From contig SKNK01000046.1 in the NCBI GenBank assembly GCA_007120565.1, positions 1 to 10,510 of the forward strand: a DNA stretch of 10,510 nucleotides. The letters are read 5' to 3'. The notes beneath the pieces were generated by a model. The model was not told the origin of the DNA. It saw only the letters and a list, made by a program, of their open reading frames with translations, and did no database searches. The stretch is from Nitriliruptoraceae bacterium (GTDB lineage: Bacteria > Actinomycetota > Nitriliruptoria > Nitriliruptorales > Nitriliruptoraceae). Made by a program: the position numbers and the translations under genes. Below are positions 1-6,558 of this stretch, piece after piece (the first letter of the stretch is position 1; the number at the start of each line of letters is the position of its first letter).

Positions 1-45
1 CGCGTCGCCCGTTGCGGCCCCTTCCATGTCCGGCCCGGGCGCCAT
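1..45 (-). CDS. start of a gene running off the left edge (partial, unknown)
   Basis: On the minus strand an ATG at 45-43 shares its A with the TGA stop of the MFS transporter (TGATG junction). Fifteen codons are open to the window edge, reading M-A-P-G-P-D-M-E-G-A-A-T-G-D-A. A purine-rich GGGGA lies about six bases upstream, inside the end of the transporter gene, and could serve as ribosome binding site. Such one-base overlaps usually mean translational coupling in one operon. The fragment is far too short to assign a function, and it could be chance, so confidence is low. Confidence 0.3.
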   Translation of the reverse strand, partial: MAPGPDMEGAATGDA

Positions 46-1265
46 CACGTGTCCCCGCGCGAAGGACGATGGGGCCCCCCGCTCACCAGCAGCCAGGCAC
101 CGACGCCCAGGCACAGCACCGCCGCCGGGATGAACACGTCCAGAGCCGGTGTCACCTGCGCGGCCCAGCCGACCACCGGCGGACCGACCGCGAGCCCCAG
201 ACTGAACGCCATGTTGAACAGCCCGAATGCACGGCCACGGGTCGCGTCGGTCGCCAACAGCGAGGTGGTGCCGGTGACGGCGGGGAACACCAGTCCGTAC
301 CCGGCACCGAACAGCGCGCTGGCCACCACGGCCACCCACAGCGCGGCGGCGAAGGTGAGCGTGGCGAGCGACAGCGCAAGCACGAGCAGTCCCACCGCGG
401 CCGTGGCCAGTGCGCGGCCCCGGTCGACGCGCCCGGCCAGCGGCGACAACATCATCCCGGCCGCCACGACGGCGTAGATCGTGAACAGGATCCCGACGAC
501 GCTGGGGTCGGCGCCCAGGCCCTCGGCGCGCCCCGGCAGGAACCCCGCGAGCACGCCCACTCCGGCGGTCAACGTCGCCGTCGCCGCGAGGGCTCGGCGT
601 AGCGTCGGATCCGCGAGCAGCGCCCGCATCGCTCGTCCGACCTGGTCGGCGCCGCTGGGGGCAGCCGCTTCGGGCGTGGTCAACCGGTCGAACACGCCCC
701 ACCAGGCGATCACGAAGGCAAGAGCCAACAGGCCAGCTACGCCGAGGAAGACCGCCTCCGTACTGACCGTCTGGCGGACGATGCCGGCGGTGGCCGGGGC
801 GACGACCGCGGCCGCGCCGATCAGGGCACCGAGCCGTCCGAACGACCGGCCGGTGTGGCCCGGCTCAGCACGGTCGCCCGCCGCCGCGAACACGGCGGGG
901 ATCAGCACCCCTCCGGCAAGGCCGTGCAGCACCCGGACACCGACGAAGGCACCGACCGTGGTCGCCGCGGCGTACGCGGCGACGGCCAGCGCCGCCAGGC
1001 CCAGGCCGAGCAACAGCACGCGTCGCCGCCCCCACTTGTCGACCAGGATCCCGCCGATCACGTTGGCGGGAAGGTTGCTCGCTGAGTACGCGCCGACGGC
1101 GGCGCCGATCGCAGCGTCCCCACCCCCGAGCTCTTCGACGTGGGGGCCGACGGTGGGCAGCAGCGCGAAGATGTCGAGGAACGACAGGAACAGCACGACG
1201 CCTGCGGACCGGCGGGTGCGGCGCGCACGGACCAGGACCCGCTGCTCGCGCGGTGTCGTGATCAC
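45..1265 (-). CDS. MFS transporter (drug/metabolite exporter type)
   Basis: Predicted inner-membrane secondary transporter of 406 residues, normal for a 12-helix major facilitator. The first segment is followed by the MFS motif A, seen as GGILVDKWGRRRV at about residues 71-83 in the loop between helices 2 and 3. Alternating hydrophobic stretches continue to the C-terminus, with a polar central loop near residues 185-210. The open frame extends back to 1448, but I chose the GTG at 1265. The residues before it are non-hydrophobic and low-complexity, and a GAGG sits five bases upstream of this GTG. The substrate cannot be read from sequence; the family includes proton-driven drug and sugar exporters. 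It is divergent from the sigma-factor operon and probably coupled to the partial gene at its 3' end. Confidence 0.88.
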   Translation of the reverse strand: MITTPREQRVLVRARRTRRSAGVVLFLSFLDIFALLPTVGPHVEELGGGDAAIGAAVGAYSASNLPANVIGGILVDKWGRRRVLLLGLGLAALAVAAYAAATTVGAFVGVRVLHGLAGGVLIPAVFAAAGDRAEPGHTGRSFGRLGALIGAAAVVAPATAGIVRQTVSTEAVFLGVAGLLALAFVIAWWGVFDRLTTPEAAAPSGADQVGRAMRALLADPTLRRALAATATLTAGVGVLAGFLPGRAEGLGADPSVVGILFTIYAVVAAGMMLSPLAGRVDRGRALATAAVGLLVLALSLATLTFAAALWVAVVASALFGAGYGLVFPAVTGTTSLLATDATRGRAFGLFNMAFSLGLAVGPPVVGWAAQVTPALDVFIPAAVLCLGVGAWLLVSGGPHRPSRGDT

Positions 1266-1776
1266 GGGTACCTCGAGGTTGCAGGGTCGATCATCGTGGA
1301 CCAGGGTCGGTGTTGTGCTACCAACCCTACGTCCGTTGACCGTGGCGGCGGTCCCCGCGCCGGTTCTGCTCACGTGGCTCGGTGCGAGGTGTCCACCAAG
1401 CTCCGGCAGGGACGGCTGGCCGCGACCCGGACCCCGGGCCCACGACAAGCGGGAGGCGAGGGCCGCGCCCCGTACGCCGGGTCACGACAGGCGAGCTGCG
1501 ATGGGGGAGATGCGAGGCAGCGCCGCGTGACGCACGGGATGCAATACCTCGGCGCGGGGGATCGTCCTAGGGGGTGAGGCCCGGGTACCGATCCGGGTAC
1601 CGACCCGAACCGGCTTCCGGTCCGATGTGCGCGACGGTGCACGTGACGGTGTTCCGCGCACCGGGTGCGTTCAACCGGACAGGTGATGGACGGATCGGGC
1701 CGGGTCATGGAGCATGGATGGCTGTCGTGACGGGTCACGTGGACCTGCACGGTGGCGGGGAGGAAGACGGATCACG
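1266..1776. promoter_or_regulatory. divergent intergenic region between MFS and sigma-factor genes
   Basis: This 511-base stretch separates the two divergent genes. The open frames crossing it have no recognisable protein and look like GC-rich shadows. It must hold the promoters of both units, but I could not place a convincing -35/-10 pair. Structured elements seen are a 12-bp tandem repeat at 1581-1605 and a near-palindrome GCACCGGGTGC at about 1658-1669, about 110 bases before the sigma-factor start. ECF sigma factors usually regulate their own promoter, so one of these elements may be involved; that is inference. Confidence 0.5.
1581..1605. repeat. 12-bp tandem repeat upstream of the sigma factor
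   Basis: Two head-to-tail copies of CCGGGTACCGAT/C (1581-1592 and 1593-1604), differing only in the last base, are followed by the first bases of a third. Each copy contains the palindrome CGGTACCG in near-complete form. Two identical half-palindromic boxes one helical turn apart upstream of a regulator gene are compatible with a protein-binding site, but no function is shown. Confidence 0.6.
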
Positions 1777-2439
1777 GTGCTCGGGGCGAGCGGCCGGACG
1801 CAGCTGCAGCAACTCGCGCGAGACGAGTTGCCGGGGCTGTATGCGCTGGCGTGGCAACTGGCGGGCACCGATGCCGAGGATCTTGTCCAGGAGGCGCTGC
1901 TGCGCGCGTGTCGCAACTTCGAGCAGTTGCGGGATCCCAAAGCAGCTGGTCGGTGGTTCCGCGTGATCCTGACCAACGTCTGGCGGGATCGCCTCCGCAA
2001 GGAGGGTCGCGAGCCCGACGAGGTGTCCATGCCGGAGGAGGAGGGCTTCTCGCTGTATCGCACCCTGGTGGAGGAGGATCCGCTTCCGTACTCGGACACG
2101 CTGCACGTCGATTTCCTCGGCGCCTTCTCCGAGCACGATGTGCACGAGGTGTTGCAGCGATTGCCGCTGCGGTACCGGGCGCCGTTGGTGCTGCGCTACG
2201 TCGAGGGCTTCTCCACCCAGGAGATCGCCGACCTGCTGGAGCTACCGCTCGGCACGGTCCTGTCGCAACTGCACCGTGGTCGCCAGCGCTTCGAGCGTGC
2301 GATGTGGGAGTACTCCGAGGAGTCCGGGCTCCTGAACGAGGCCACCCAGGGTTCTGGCACGACACCAGGATCCTCGAGGTCCGCGCGTGGACCCGCGCAC
2401 GGACCCGCGGAGCGGCCAGCCACGGGGGTGTCCTCGTGA
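1777..2439 (+). CDS. ECF-type RNA polymerase sigma factor
   Basis: Predicted 220-residue alternative sigma factor of the extracytoplasmic-function group. Region 2 is at about residues 13-75, with the typical GTDAEDLVQEALLRA stretch (core binding) and a WFRVILTNVWRDRLRK end (-10 recognition). Region 4 is at about 124-179, with LPLRYRAPLVLRYVEGFS, a helix-turn-helix over STQEIADLLELPLGTVLSQLHRG, and no region 1 or 3. A 40-residue Gly/Ser/Pro-rich tail follows. The frame is open from 1714. I prefer the GTG at 1777, because region 2 starts soon after it and GGGGAGGAAG lies upstream at 1757-1766, although that spacing is somewhat long and the start is uncertain. The stop overlaps the anti-sigma start (GTGA), so the two are translationally coupled. 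Its targets probably include its own operon. Confidence 0.92.
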   Translation: MLGASGRTQLQQLARDELPGLYALAWQLAGTDAEDLVQEALLRACRNFEQLRDPKAAGRWFRVILTNVWRDRLRKEGREPDEVSMPEEEGFSLYRTLVEEDPLPYSDTLHVDFLGAFSEHDVHEVLQRLPLRYRAPLVLRYVEGFSTQEIADLLELPLGTVLSQLHRGRQRFERAMWEYSEESGLLNEATQGSGTTPGSSRSARGPAHGPAERPATGVSS

Positions 2440-2714
2440 CCGACCAGATCCGCTGCCGTGATGCCGTCCATCAGCTCTGGGGCTACCTCGATGGTGCGCT
2501 GACGACGGGCAACCAAGAGGCGCTGGAGTCCCACCTCTCCTGGTGTCTGCGCTGCTGCGGCGAACTCGAGTTCGCGCGGGAACTTCGCGGGCTACTGCAG
2601 CGGCGCGCGAGCCCGCCGTTGCCTGACGACGTTGCGGATCGTCTCGAGCGGTTCGTCGACCACCTCGACGACCCTTCGGGCCCGCCCAACCCGACCGTTG
2701 ACCACAGGAGTTGA
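2436..2714 (+). CDS. soluble zinc-binding anti-sigma factor (ZAS / zf-HC2 type)
   Basis: A 92-residue protein starting at GTG 2436, which overlaps the sigma-factor stop by four bases. It carries the ZAS signature: Cys7, then after 25 residues His33-x3-Cys37-x2-Cys40, with an additional Cys41. This is the arrangement of RsrA/ChrR-like anti-sigma factors, in which zinc bound by Cys/His stabilises the sigma-inhibiting fold. There is no transmembrane segment, so it should act in the cytoplasm, holding the cognate sigma factor until a signal releases it. In RsrA the signal is thiol oxidation; here the signal is unknown. A signal acting on thiols, such as an oxidant, electrophile or soft metal, is a reasonable inference given the extra cysteine and the downstream ArsM-like gene. 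Confidence 0.85.
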   Translation: MTDQIRCRDAVHQLWGYLDGALTTGNQEALESHLSWCLRCCGELEFARELRGLLQRRASPPLPDDVADRLERFVDHLDDPSGPPNPTVDHRS

Positions 2715-2717
2715 CCG

Positions 2718-3890
2718 ATGAGCCAGGACCTGATGTTCCAGGACCGGATCCGCACGGTCGTGCAGGACGCCTACCGGGCGATCCCGGCGGGGGGAGGCCG
2801 CGAGGTCGCGCAGCGTTGGTACGCGCCCGAGGAGTTGGCTGATGTGCCCACGGTGGCCATCGAGTGGGCGCTGGGGGTCGGTAACCCGGTCCGCGACGCT
2901 GCTCTGTCCCAGGGCGAGACCGTGCTCGACCTCGGCTGCGGGGCGGGGATCGACTCGGTCCTCGCCGCACGGGCGGTGGGGTCGACGGGGGAGGTCATAG
3001 GACTTGACGTGCTCGACGACATGGCGACCCGTGCGCGACGTGCGGCCGAGGCTGCCGGGGTCGCAGACCGGTGTCGGTTCGAGGTCAGTGAGATGGAGGC
3101 GCTCCCGTTCGACGATGCGTCGGTGGACGTGGTGGTCTCCAACGGCGCGCTCAACCTGTCACCACGCAAGAGCCGGGCGATCGCTGAGCTGGTTCGCGTG
3201 CTGAAGCCGGGTGGCCGCGTCTGCATCGCCGACCTGATCGTCGACGACGATCTCCCACCGGAGGTCCTGGCCAGCGATGCGTCCTGGGCGGGTTGTATCT
3301 CCGGCGCCCTGTCCGAGCGGGTGCTGCAACGCAAGCTCGAACGCGCCGGGATGACCGAGGTGACCATCTCCGGTCACCTGCCGCTGAGCATCGATCATCT
3401 CGCGCTCTACCCGCTGTTCAACGCTGAGGTGATCGAGTTGATGCGGCGGTTGATCCCGCAGGAGCGGCAGGACCGGGTGGCGGTGGCCGTGGTCATCAAG
3501 GCGACCAAGCCGACCAGGACCGTCGAACGCGACGCTTCGGCCGCCGCAGCGGTGATGGAGCTCATGGCCTCCGGGGCGAGCCACCTCGGCGACATCCCGC
3601 CCGATGCGATCGAAGCGCCGGGCGTGACGGTCCGCCACCTGAAGACGGTCGAAGACATCCAACTCAAGGTGCTCGACGTCGAACCCGGTGGATCCACCCC
3701 TCACCACGTCCACCCGCATGCCCACGAGGGGATCGTGGTCGCCGGGGTCGGTGCGTTGGTGCTCGATGACCGCGACGAGCCCCTGGAAGCGGGATCGGTG
3801 TTCTCGGTCGCACCGACCGACCGACATCGCATCGCCAACCGGGGACCCCGCCCCTTGCGGTTCGTCTGCATGGACTGCTTCGTCGAGTGA
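2718..3890 (+). CDS. ArsM-like SAM methyltransferase fused to a C-terminal cupin
   Basis: A 390-residue two-domain protein starting three bases after the anti-sigma stop. Residues about 30-265 are a class I SAM-dependent methyltransferase close to arsenite methyltransferases: Y35-x-PEELADVP, LGVGNP (52-57), motif I VLDLGCGAGID (69-79), acidic G95-LD, DVVVSNGALNLSP (137-149), LKPGGR (162-167) and GCISGAL (192-198). Canonical ArsM reads LGCGNP and SNC at the first two cysteine sites; here they are Val54 and Gly143, while Cys193 is kept. Residues about 300-390 are a cupin with likely metal ligands His330, His332, Glu337 and His370, and the second motif G359...P366...H370-x3-N374. The tail ends in C384-MD-C387. 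The fusion and missing ligands make plain arsenite methylation doubtful. Methylation of another metalloid or small molecule is possible. Co-transcription with the sigma/anti-sigma pair suggests it is their main output. Confidence 0.82.
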   Translation: MSQDLMFQDRIRTVVQDAYRAIPAGGGREVAQRWYAPEELADVPTVAIEWALGVGNPVRDAALSQGETVLDLGCGAGIDSVLAARAVGSTGEVIGLDVLDDMATRARRAAEAAGVADRCRFEVSEMEALPFDDASVDVVVSNGALNLSPRKSRAIAELVRVLKPGGRVCIADLIVDDDLPPEVLASDASWAGCISGALSERVLQRKLERAGMTEVTISGHLPLSIDHLALYPLFNAEVIELMRRLIPQERQDRVAVAVVIKATKPTRTVERDASAAAAVMELMASGASHLGDIPPDAIEAPGVTVRHLKTVEDIQLKVLDVEPGGSTPHHVHPHAHEGIVVAGVGALVLDDRDEPLEAGSVFSVAPTDRHRIANRGPRPLRFVCMDCFVE

Positions 3891-3898
3891 CCCGTGGA

Positions 3899-3930
3899 CG
3901 AGCGGCCGGTTGAGGCCGTCGAGTCGCTCG
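3899..3930. terminator. stem-loop between convergent genes
   Basis: CGAGCG (3899-3904) can pair with CGCTCG (3925-3930), enclosing a shorter GGCC/GGCC hairpin with a six-base loop. It lies just after the methyltransferase-cupin stop and before the end of the convergent acetyltransferase gene, where a bidirectional terminator is expected. There is no T-run. A second palindrome, TCACCGGCCGGTGA at 3941-3954, covers the acetyltransferase stop. Confidence 0.4.
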
Positions 3931-3940
3931 CGGTGGTGGC

Positions 3941-4426
3941 TCACCGGCCGGTGACGTCGCCCTGCAGGTACAGCTTCATGCCTTGATGCGTGACGTCGAA
4001 CCCGAGCGACTCGTAGAAGGTGCGGGCATCGGGCCGCTGGGCGTTGGTCGTGAGTTGGACCAGGTGGCAGCCTCGACGTCGGGCCTCGGCGATGGCCCAC
4101 TCGAACAGGACGTGGCCGAGACCCGTGCCGCGTCGGGCGGAGGTGATCCGCACCGCCTCGATCTGCGCTCGCCAACCTCCTCGGAACGTCAGGTAGGGCA
4201 GGAGGGTCAGTTGCAGACAACCAACGATCTCGCCGTCGTCGGCCTCCAGCACGATCAGCTGATGGTTGGGGTCGGCGTCGATGGCGTCGAAAGCGGCCCA
4301 GTAGCTGTCGTCCAGCGGCTGCTCGGCGGTCTCGCGTTGGCGTCCGAGGTCATCGTCAGCCAGTAGCTCGACGATCGCTGGGACGTCGGCACGGACGGCT
4401 TGGCGGACCTGCACGGCGGGCTCCAT
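3941..4426 (-). CDS. GNAT-family N-acetyltransferase
   Basis: A 161-residue single-domain acetyltransferase that would use acetyl-CoA to acylate an amine; the substrate is not readable. The GNAT fold is visible as an N-terminal VRQAVRADVPAIVELLADD segment, the central strand HQLIVLEADDGEIVGCLQL, and motif A with the acetyl-CoA pyrophosphate loop RGTGLG (Arg99-Gly104) after QIEAVRITS. Next is the helix HVLFEWAIAEARRRGC, and then the C-terminal LTTNAQRPDARTFYESLGF with the usual Tyr near 138. The frame extends to a GTG at 4477, but the ATG at 4426 puts the first strand at the normal distance from the N-terminus. It is downstream of the LysR-like gene on the same strand, across a 129-base gap, so it may have its own promoter. 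Confidence 0.87.
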   Translation of the reverse strand: MEPAVQVRQAVRADVPAIVELLADDDLGRQRETAEQPLDDSYWAAFDAIDADPNHQLIVLEADDGEIVGCLQLTLLPYLTFRGGWRAQIEAVRITSARRGTGLGHVLFEWAIAEARRRGCHLVQLTTNAQRPDARTFYESLGFDVTHQGMKLYLQGDVTGR

Positions 4427-4545
4427 GGGCTCTCGATCACGACGGAGGTGACCGTACTCACGTAGGGCGGGCGCCACATCCGAAGGCGAGGCATCCGAAC
4501 GCGAGCAGCGAAGGCTGCGCTGGGGGCTGCTACCCGTTGGTGGGG

Positions 4546-4575
4546 GGAGCCCGACTCAGTCGGGTGCCAGGCTCC
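4546..4575 (-). terminator. stem-loop at the 3' end of the LysR-like gene
   Basis: GGAGCC (4546-4551) pairs with GGCTCC (4570-4575), and inside it CCCGA (4550-4554) can pair alternatively with TCGGG (4560-4564). The structure spans the stop codon of the minus-strand LysR-like gene. There is no clear T-run, so terminator function is tentative. Confidence 0.3.
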
Positions 4576-5404
4576 GTCGGGTGAGGTCGAGGAGCGCCTC
4601 GAGTGAGGGTGGTGGATCATCCCTTCGCCACCCCAGCCAGACCCTGATCGGCGGTGCGTCCTGGACCAGGCGGAACACCACGCCGGGTCGTGGGAACTGC
4701 GCCAGGGTCGCCTCGGAGGAGATGCCGATCGCCTGACCCGAGGCGATGACGGTCAGCCACTCGTCGATGCCGTGGGTCGTGCGGAACCCCGCCGGTCGAC
4801 GGTCGGGCTCCCAGAGGCTCGCGGTCGTGGTCCCCGACTGGTCGTCGACGGCCACGGTGTCGTCGACGAGATCGGCGAGACACACGGTGGATCTGGAGGC
4901 GAGGTGGTGGTCGGTTGCCACCACGGCGTAGCGGCGTTCGTGGCCGACCTCTGCACGCTCGATGCGCGGGTCGGCGATGGTTCGCCGGAGGACGGCCACG
5001 GCGCAACGGCCTTCCAGCAGCCCGGCCGTTGGCGTGTCGCTCTGCACGAAGACCAGCTTCCCCGAGCCGTCGTCGGCCCACCCGCGCTGCACCGTGACCG
5101 TGTGCTCACCCAACGCCGCCCAGGCGAAGCCGATCAGCAGCTCGTCGTCGGCGGCGATCGCGGTCGCCTCGAGTTCGGCGAGGACGTCGAGGATGCGACG
5201 GGCGTGGGCCAGGACCCTCTCCCCTGCAGGTGTGCAGGCGAGGTGCCGGCTCGATCGTGTCAGCAACGGCTGCCCCAGCGGGTCGCGGTGGGCACCACGC
5301 GCCATCCTCCAGCGCTGCGACGAGCCGCCGCTCCCTTCGGTTGAGGTGGGGACGTCCGACCGCCGGACACCCGGTCGGTAGCCGGCAGCAGGCTGATGGT
5401 CCAC
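4556..5404 (-). CDS. LysR-family regulator with unreadable N-terminal DNA-binding domain (possible pseudogene)
   Basis: From about residue 41 the protein is a clear LysR-type regulator. It has the end of the winged-helix region (LGQPLLTRSSRHLACTPAGERVL), the linker helix AHARRILDVLAELEATAIAAD, then the ligand-binding domain beginning LLIGFAWAALG. That domain contains AGLLEGRCAVAVLRR, RYAVVATDHHLASRS, GIDEWLTVIASGQAIGISSE and a C-terminal VWLGWRRDDPPPSLEALL. The first 40 residues in this frame are Gly/Ser/Arg-rich, with none of the hydrophobic helix-turn-helix pattern (AA..L..SQP.LS..I..LE) expected there. The upstream gene ends at 5426, leaving room for only about 47 codons. Other frames in this stretch also give no intact domain. 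A deletion plus frameshift is the simplest reading, so the protein probably cannot bind DNA. The start given is the most upstream in-frame GTG and is uncertain. Confidence 0.7.
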   Translation of the reverse strand: MDHQPAAGYRPGVRRSDVPTSTEGSGGSSQRWRMARGAHRDPLGQPLLTRSSRHLACTPAGERVLAHARRILDVLAELEATAIAADDELLIGFAWAALGEHTVTVQRGWADDGSGKLVFVQSDTPTAGLLEGRCAVAVLRRTIADPRIERAEVGHERRYAVVATDHHLASRSTVCLADLVDDTVAVDDQSGTTTASLWEPDRRPAGFRTTHGIDEWLTVIASGQAIGISSEATLAQFPRPGVVFRLVQDAPPIRVWLGWRRDDPPPSLEALLDLTRRSLAPD

Positions 5405-5425
5405 GCTGAACAGTGATGGTCGTGG

Positions 5426-5803
5426 TCAGGTGCCGGTTCGCTCATGGATCTGCTGTAGCTCGGCGGCGCTATAGGTCACGATCTCGTCGGTGTCGTCAGG
5501 GCTGCGCAGCCGGATCTCCGCTTGCTGAGCTTCGTCGTCGAGGTGGTCCCAGATGATGGCGGCAGCCTGCTCGAAGTGTTCGACCTCGGTTGCGCCGTCA
5601 GACCGTTCGAGGTCTGCGTAGACGGAATCGTCGCCATCCAGGAGCAGATCGTGGACCTCGAACCCGGCGTCCTGAAGATCCTCTCCAGCTGCAGACAGCC
5701 CCGCGATGGCTGCGCAGGATGACAGCATCAGTAGCACCGCGCCGCCAAGAGCGGTGAGCCGGGTCGACCGGGCGGGCCTATTCTTCTGACCGTGAGTGCT
5801 CAT
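5426..5803 (-). CDS. small predicted lipoprotein, unknown function
   Basis: A 125-residue protein with a basic N-terminus (KNRPARSTR), a hydrophobic segment LTALGGAVLLM and a lipobox LSSC ending at Cys30. It is expected to be exported and anchored to the outer face of the membrane through a lipid on Cys30. The mature part of about 95 residues is acidic (for example LLLDGDDSVYADLE and DHLDDEAQQAEIRLRSPDDTDEI). I recognise no family, so no function is proposed. The ATG at 5803 is preceded by GGAAGG at 5815-5820, at the long end of usable spacing. It lies 21 bases upstream of the LysR-like frame on the same strand and diverges from the reductase gene across 161 bases that must contain both promoters. 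Confidence 0.7.
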   Translation of the reverse strand: MSTHGQKNRPARSTRLTALGGAVLLMLSSCAAIAGLSAAGEDLQDAGFEVHDLLLDGDDSVYADLERSDGATEVEHFEQAAAIIWDHLDDEAQQAEIRLRSPDDTDEIVTYSAAELQQIHERTGT

Positions 5804-5964
5804 CTCGGATCACGCCTTCCTGTCCCACTCGAAGGTGGGAAGCTGGATGTCACGTGTCAACTGGCTGACGCCGGGGTAGAGAGCGTCACCACGGTCACCT
5901 GTCGGCGATCGGTTCCCGTCGGTGTCACGGTCTACCGGCTTGACCGTCCCGACAAGGAGTTGCT

Positions 5965-6558
5965 GTGCCGAAGGTGATCGCCGACATCTCGATGTCCATC
6001 GACGGGTTCGTGACCGGCCCGGACGCTGGTCCCGGCCGCGGTCTGGGCATCGGTGGAGAACCCCTGCATCGTTGGGCCTTCGACAGCAGCGATGCCGTCG
6101 ATCAGGCCATCCTGCGCGAGGGGACCGAGCAGACCGGTGCGGTGGTGATGGGGCGGCGGCTGTTCGATGTCATCGACGGGCCGAACGGATGGGACGACCA
6201 GAGGGGGTACGGCGGCGGTGAGGTCGGAACACCGCCGTTCTTCGTCGTCACACACGCCGCTCCAGAACGCACCCGGCTCGACCTGGGCTTCACCTTCGTC
6301 GAGGACGGGATCGCTTCGGCCATCGCCCAGGCGGAAGAGGCCGCGCGAGAGGGCCACGTTGTCGTGATGGGCGGCGCCGAGGTCGTGCGGGCGTGCCTGG
6401 ATGAGGGCCGCCTCGATGCACTGCGCCTGCATATCTCACCGGTGGTCCTCGGCGCCGGCACCTCACTGTTGGAGGGGGCGGCTCGTCGCGAGCTCTTCCA
6501 GCAGGAGGTCCGGGTCTCGCAGCACGCCACGCACGTCACCTACTCGATCGCCTCCTAG
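5965..6558 (+). CDS. dihydrofolate reductase / RibD C-terminal family reductase
   Basis: A 197-residue NAD(P)H-dependent reductase-fold protein of the RibD_C/DHFR-like superfamily. The N-terminal strand is KVIADISMSIDGFVTGP (residues 3-19), the nucleotide-binding section is GAVVMGRRLFDVIDGPNGW (58-76), then PFFVVTH, and the diagnostic C-terminal block VVVMGGAEVVRACLDEGRL (132-150) followed by ALRLHISPVVLGAGTSLLEG. Stand-alone members of this length are common in Actinomycetota and mostly lack a known substrate; it is not a typical folate-pathway FolA. The GTG at 5965 has AAGGAG at 5954-5959 with a five-base spacer, a strong start. Its stop lies within a four-base tail-to-tail overlap with the DUF4386 gene. 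Confidence 0.9.
   Translation: MPKVIADISMSIDGFVTGPDAGPGRGLGIGGEPLHRWAFDSSDAVDQAILREGTEQTGAVVMGRRLFDVIDGPNGWDDQRGYGGGEVGTPPFFVVTHAAPERTRLDLGFTFVEDGIASAIAQAEEAAREGHVVVMGGAEVVRACLDEGRLDALRLHISPVVLGAGTSLLEGAARRELFQQEVRVSQHATHVTYSIAS

Noticed and set aside
12..1530. Long plus-strand open frames opposite the MFS transporter
   Set aside because: They are Arg/Pro/Ala-rich with no domain, and lie antisense to a gene with clear membrane segments and MFS motif A; typical shadows in GC-rich DNA.
3159..4220. 353-residue minus-strand open frame opposite the methyltransferase-cupin gene
   Set aside because: His/Arg/Asp-rich composition without any fold signal; the plus-strand gene there has unambiguous motifs.
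5260..5445. 61-residue minus-strand frame as the missing LysR helix-turn-helix
   Set aside because: It shows no AA..L..SQP.LS-type pattern and does not join in frame to the rest of the regulator.
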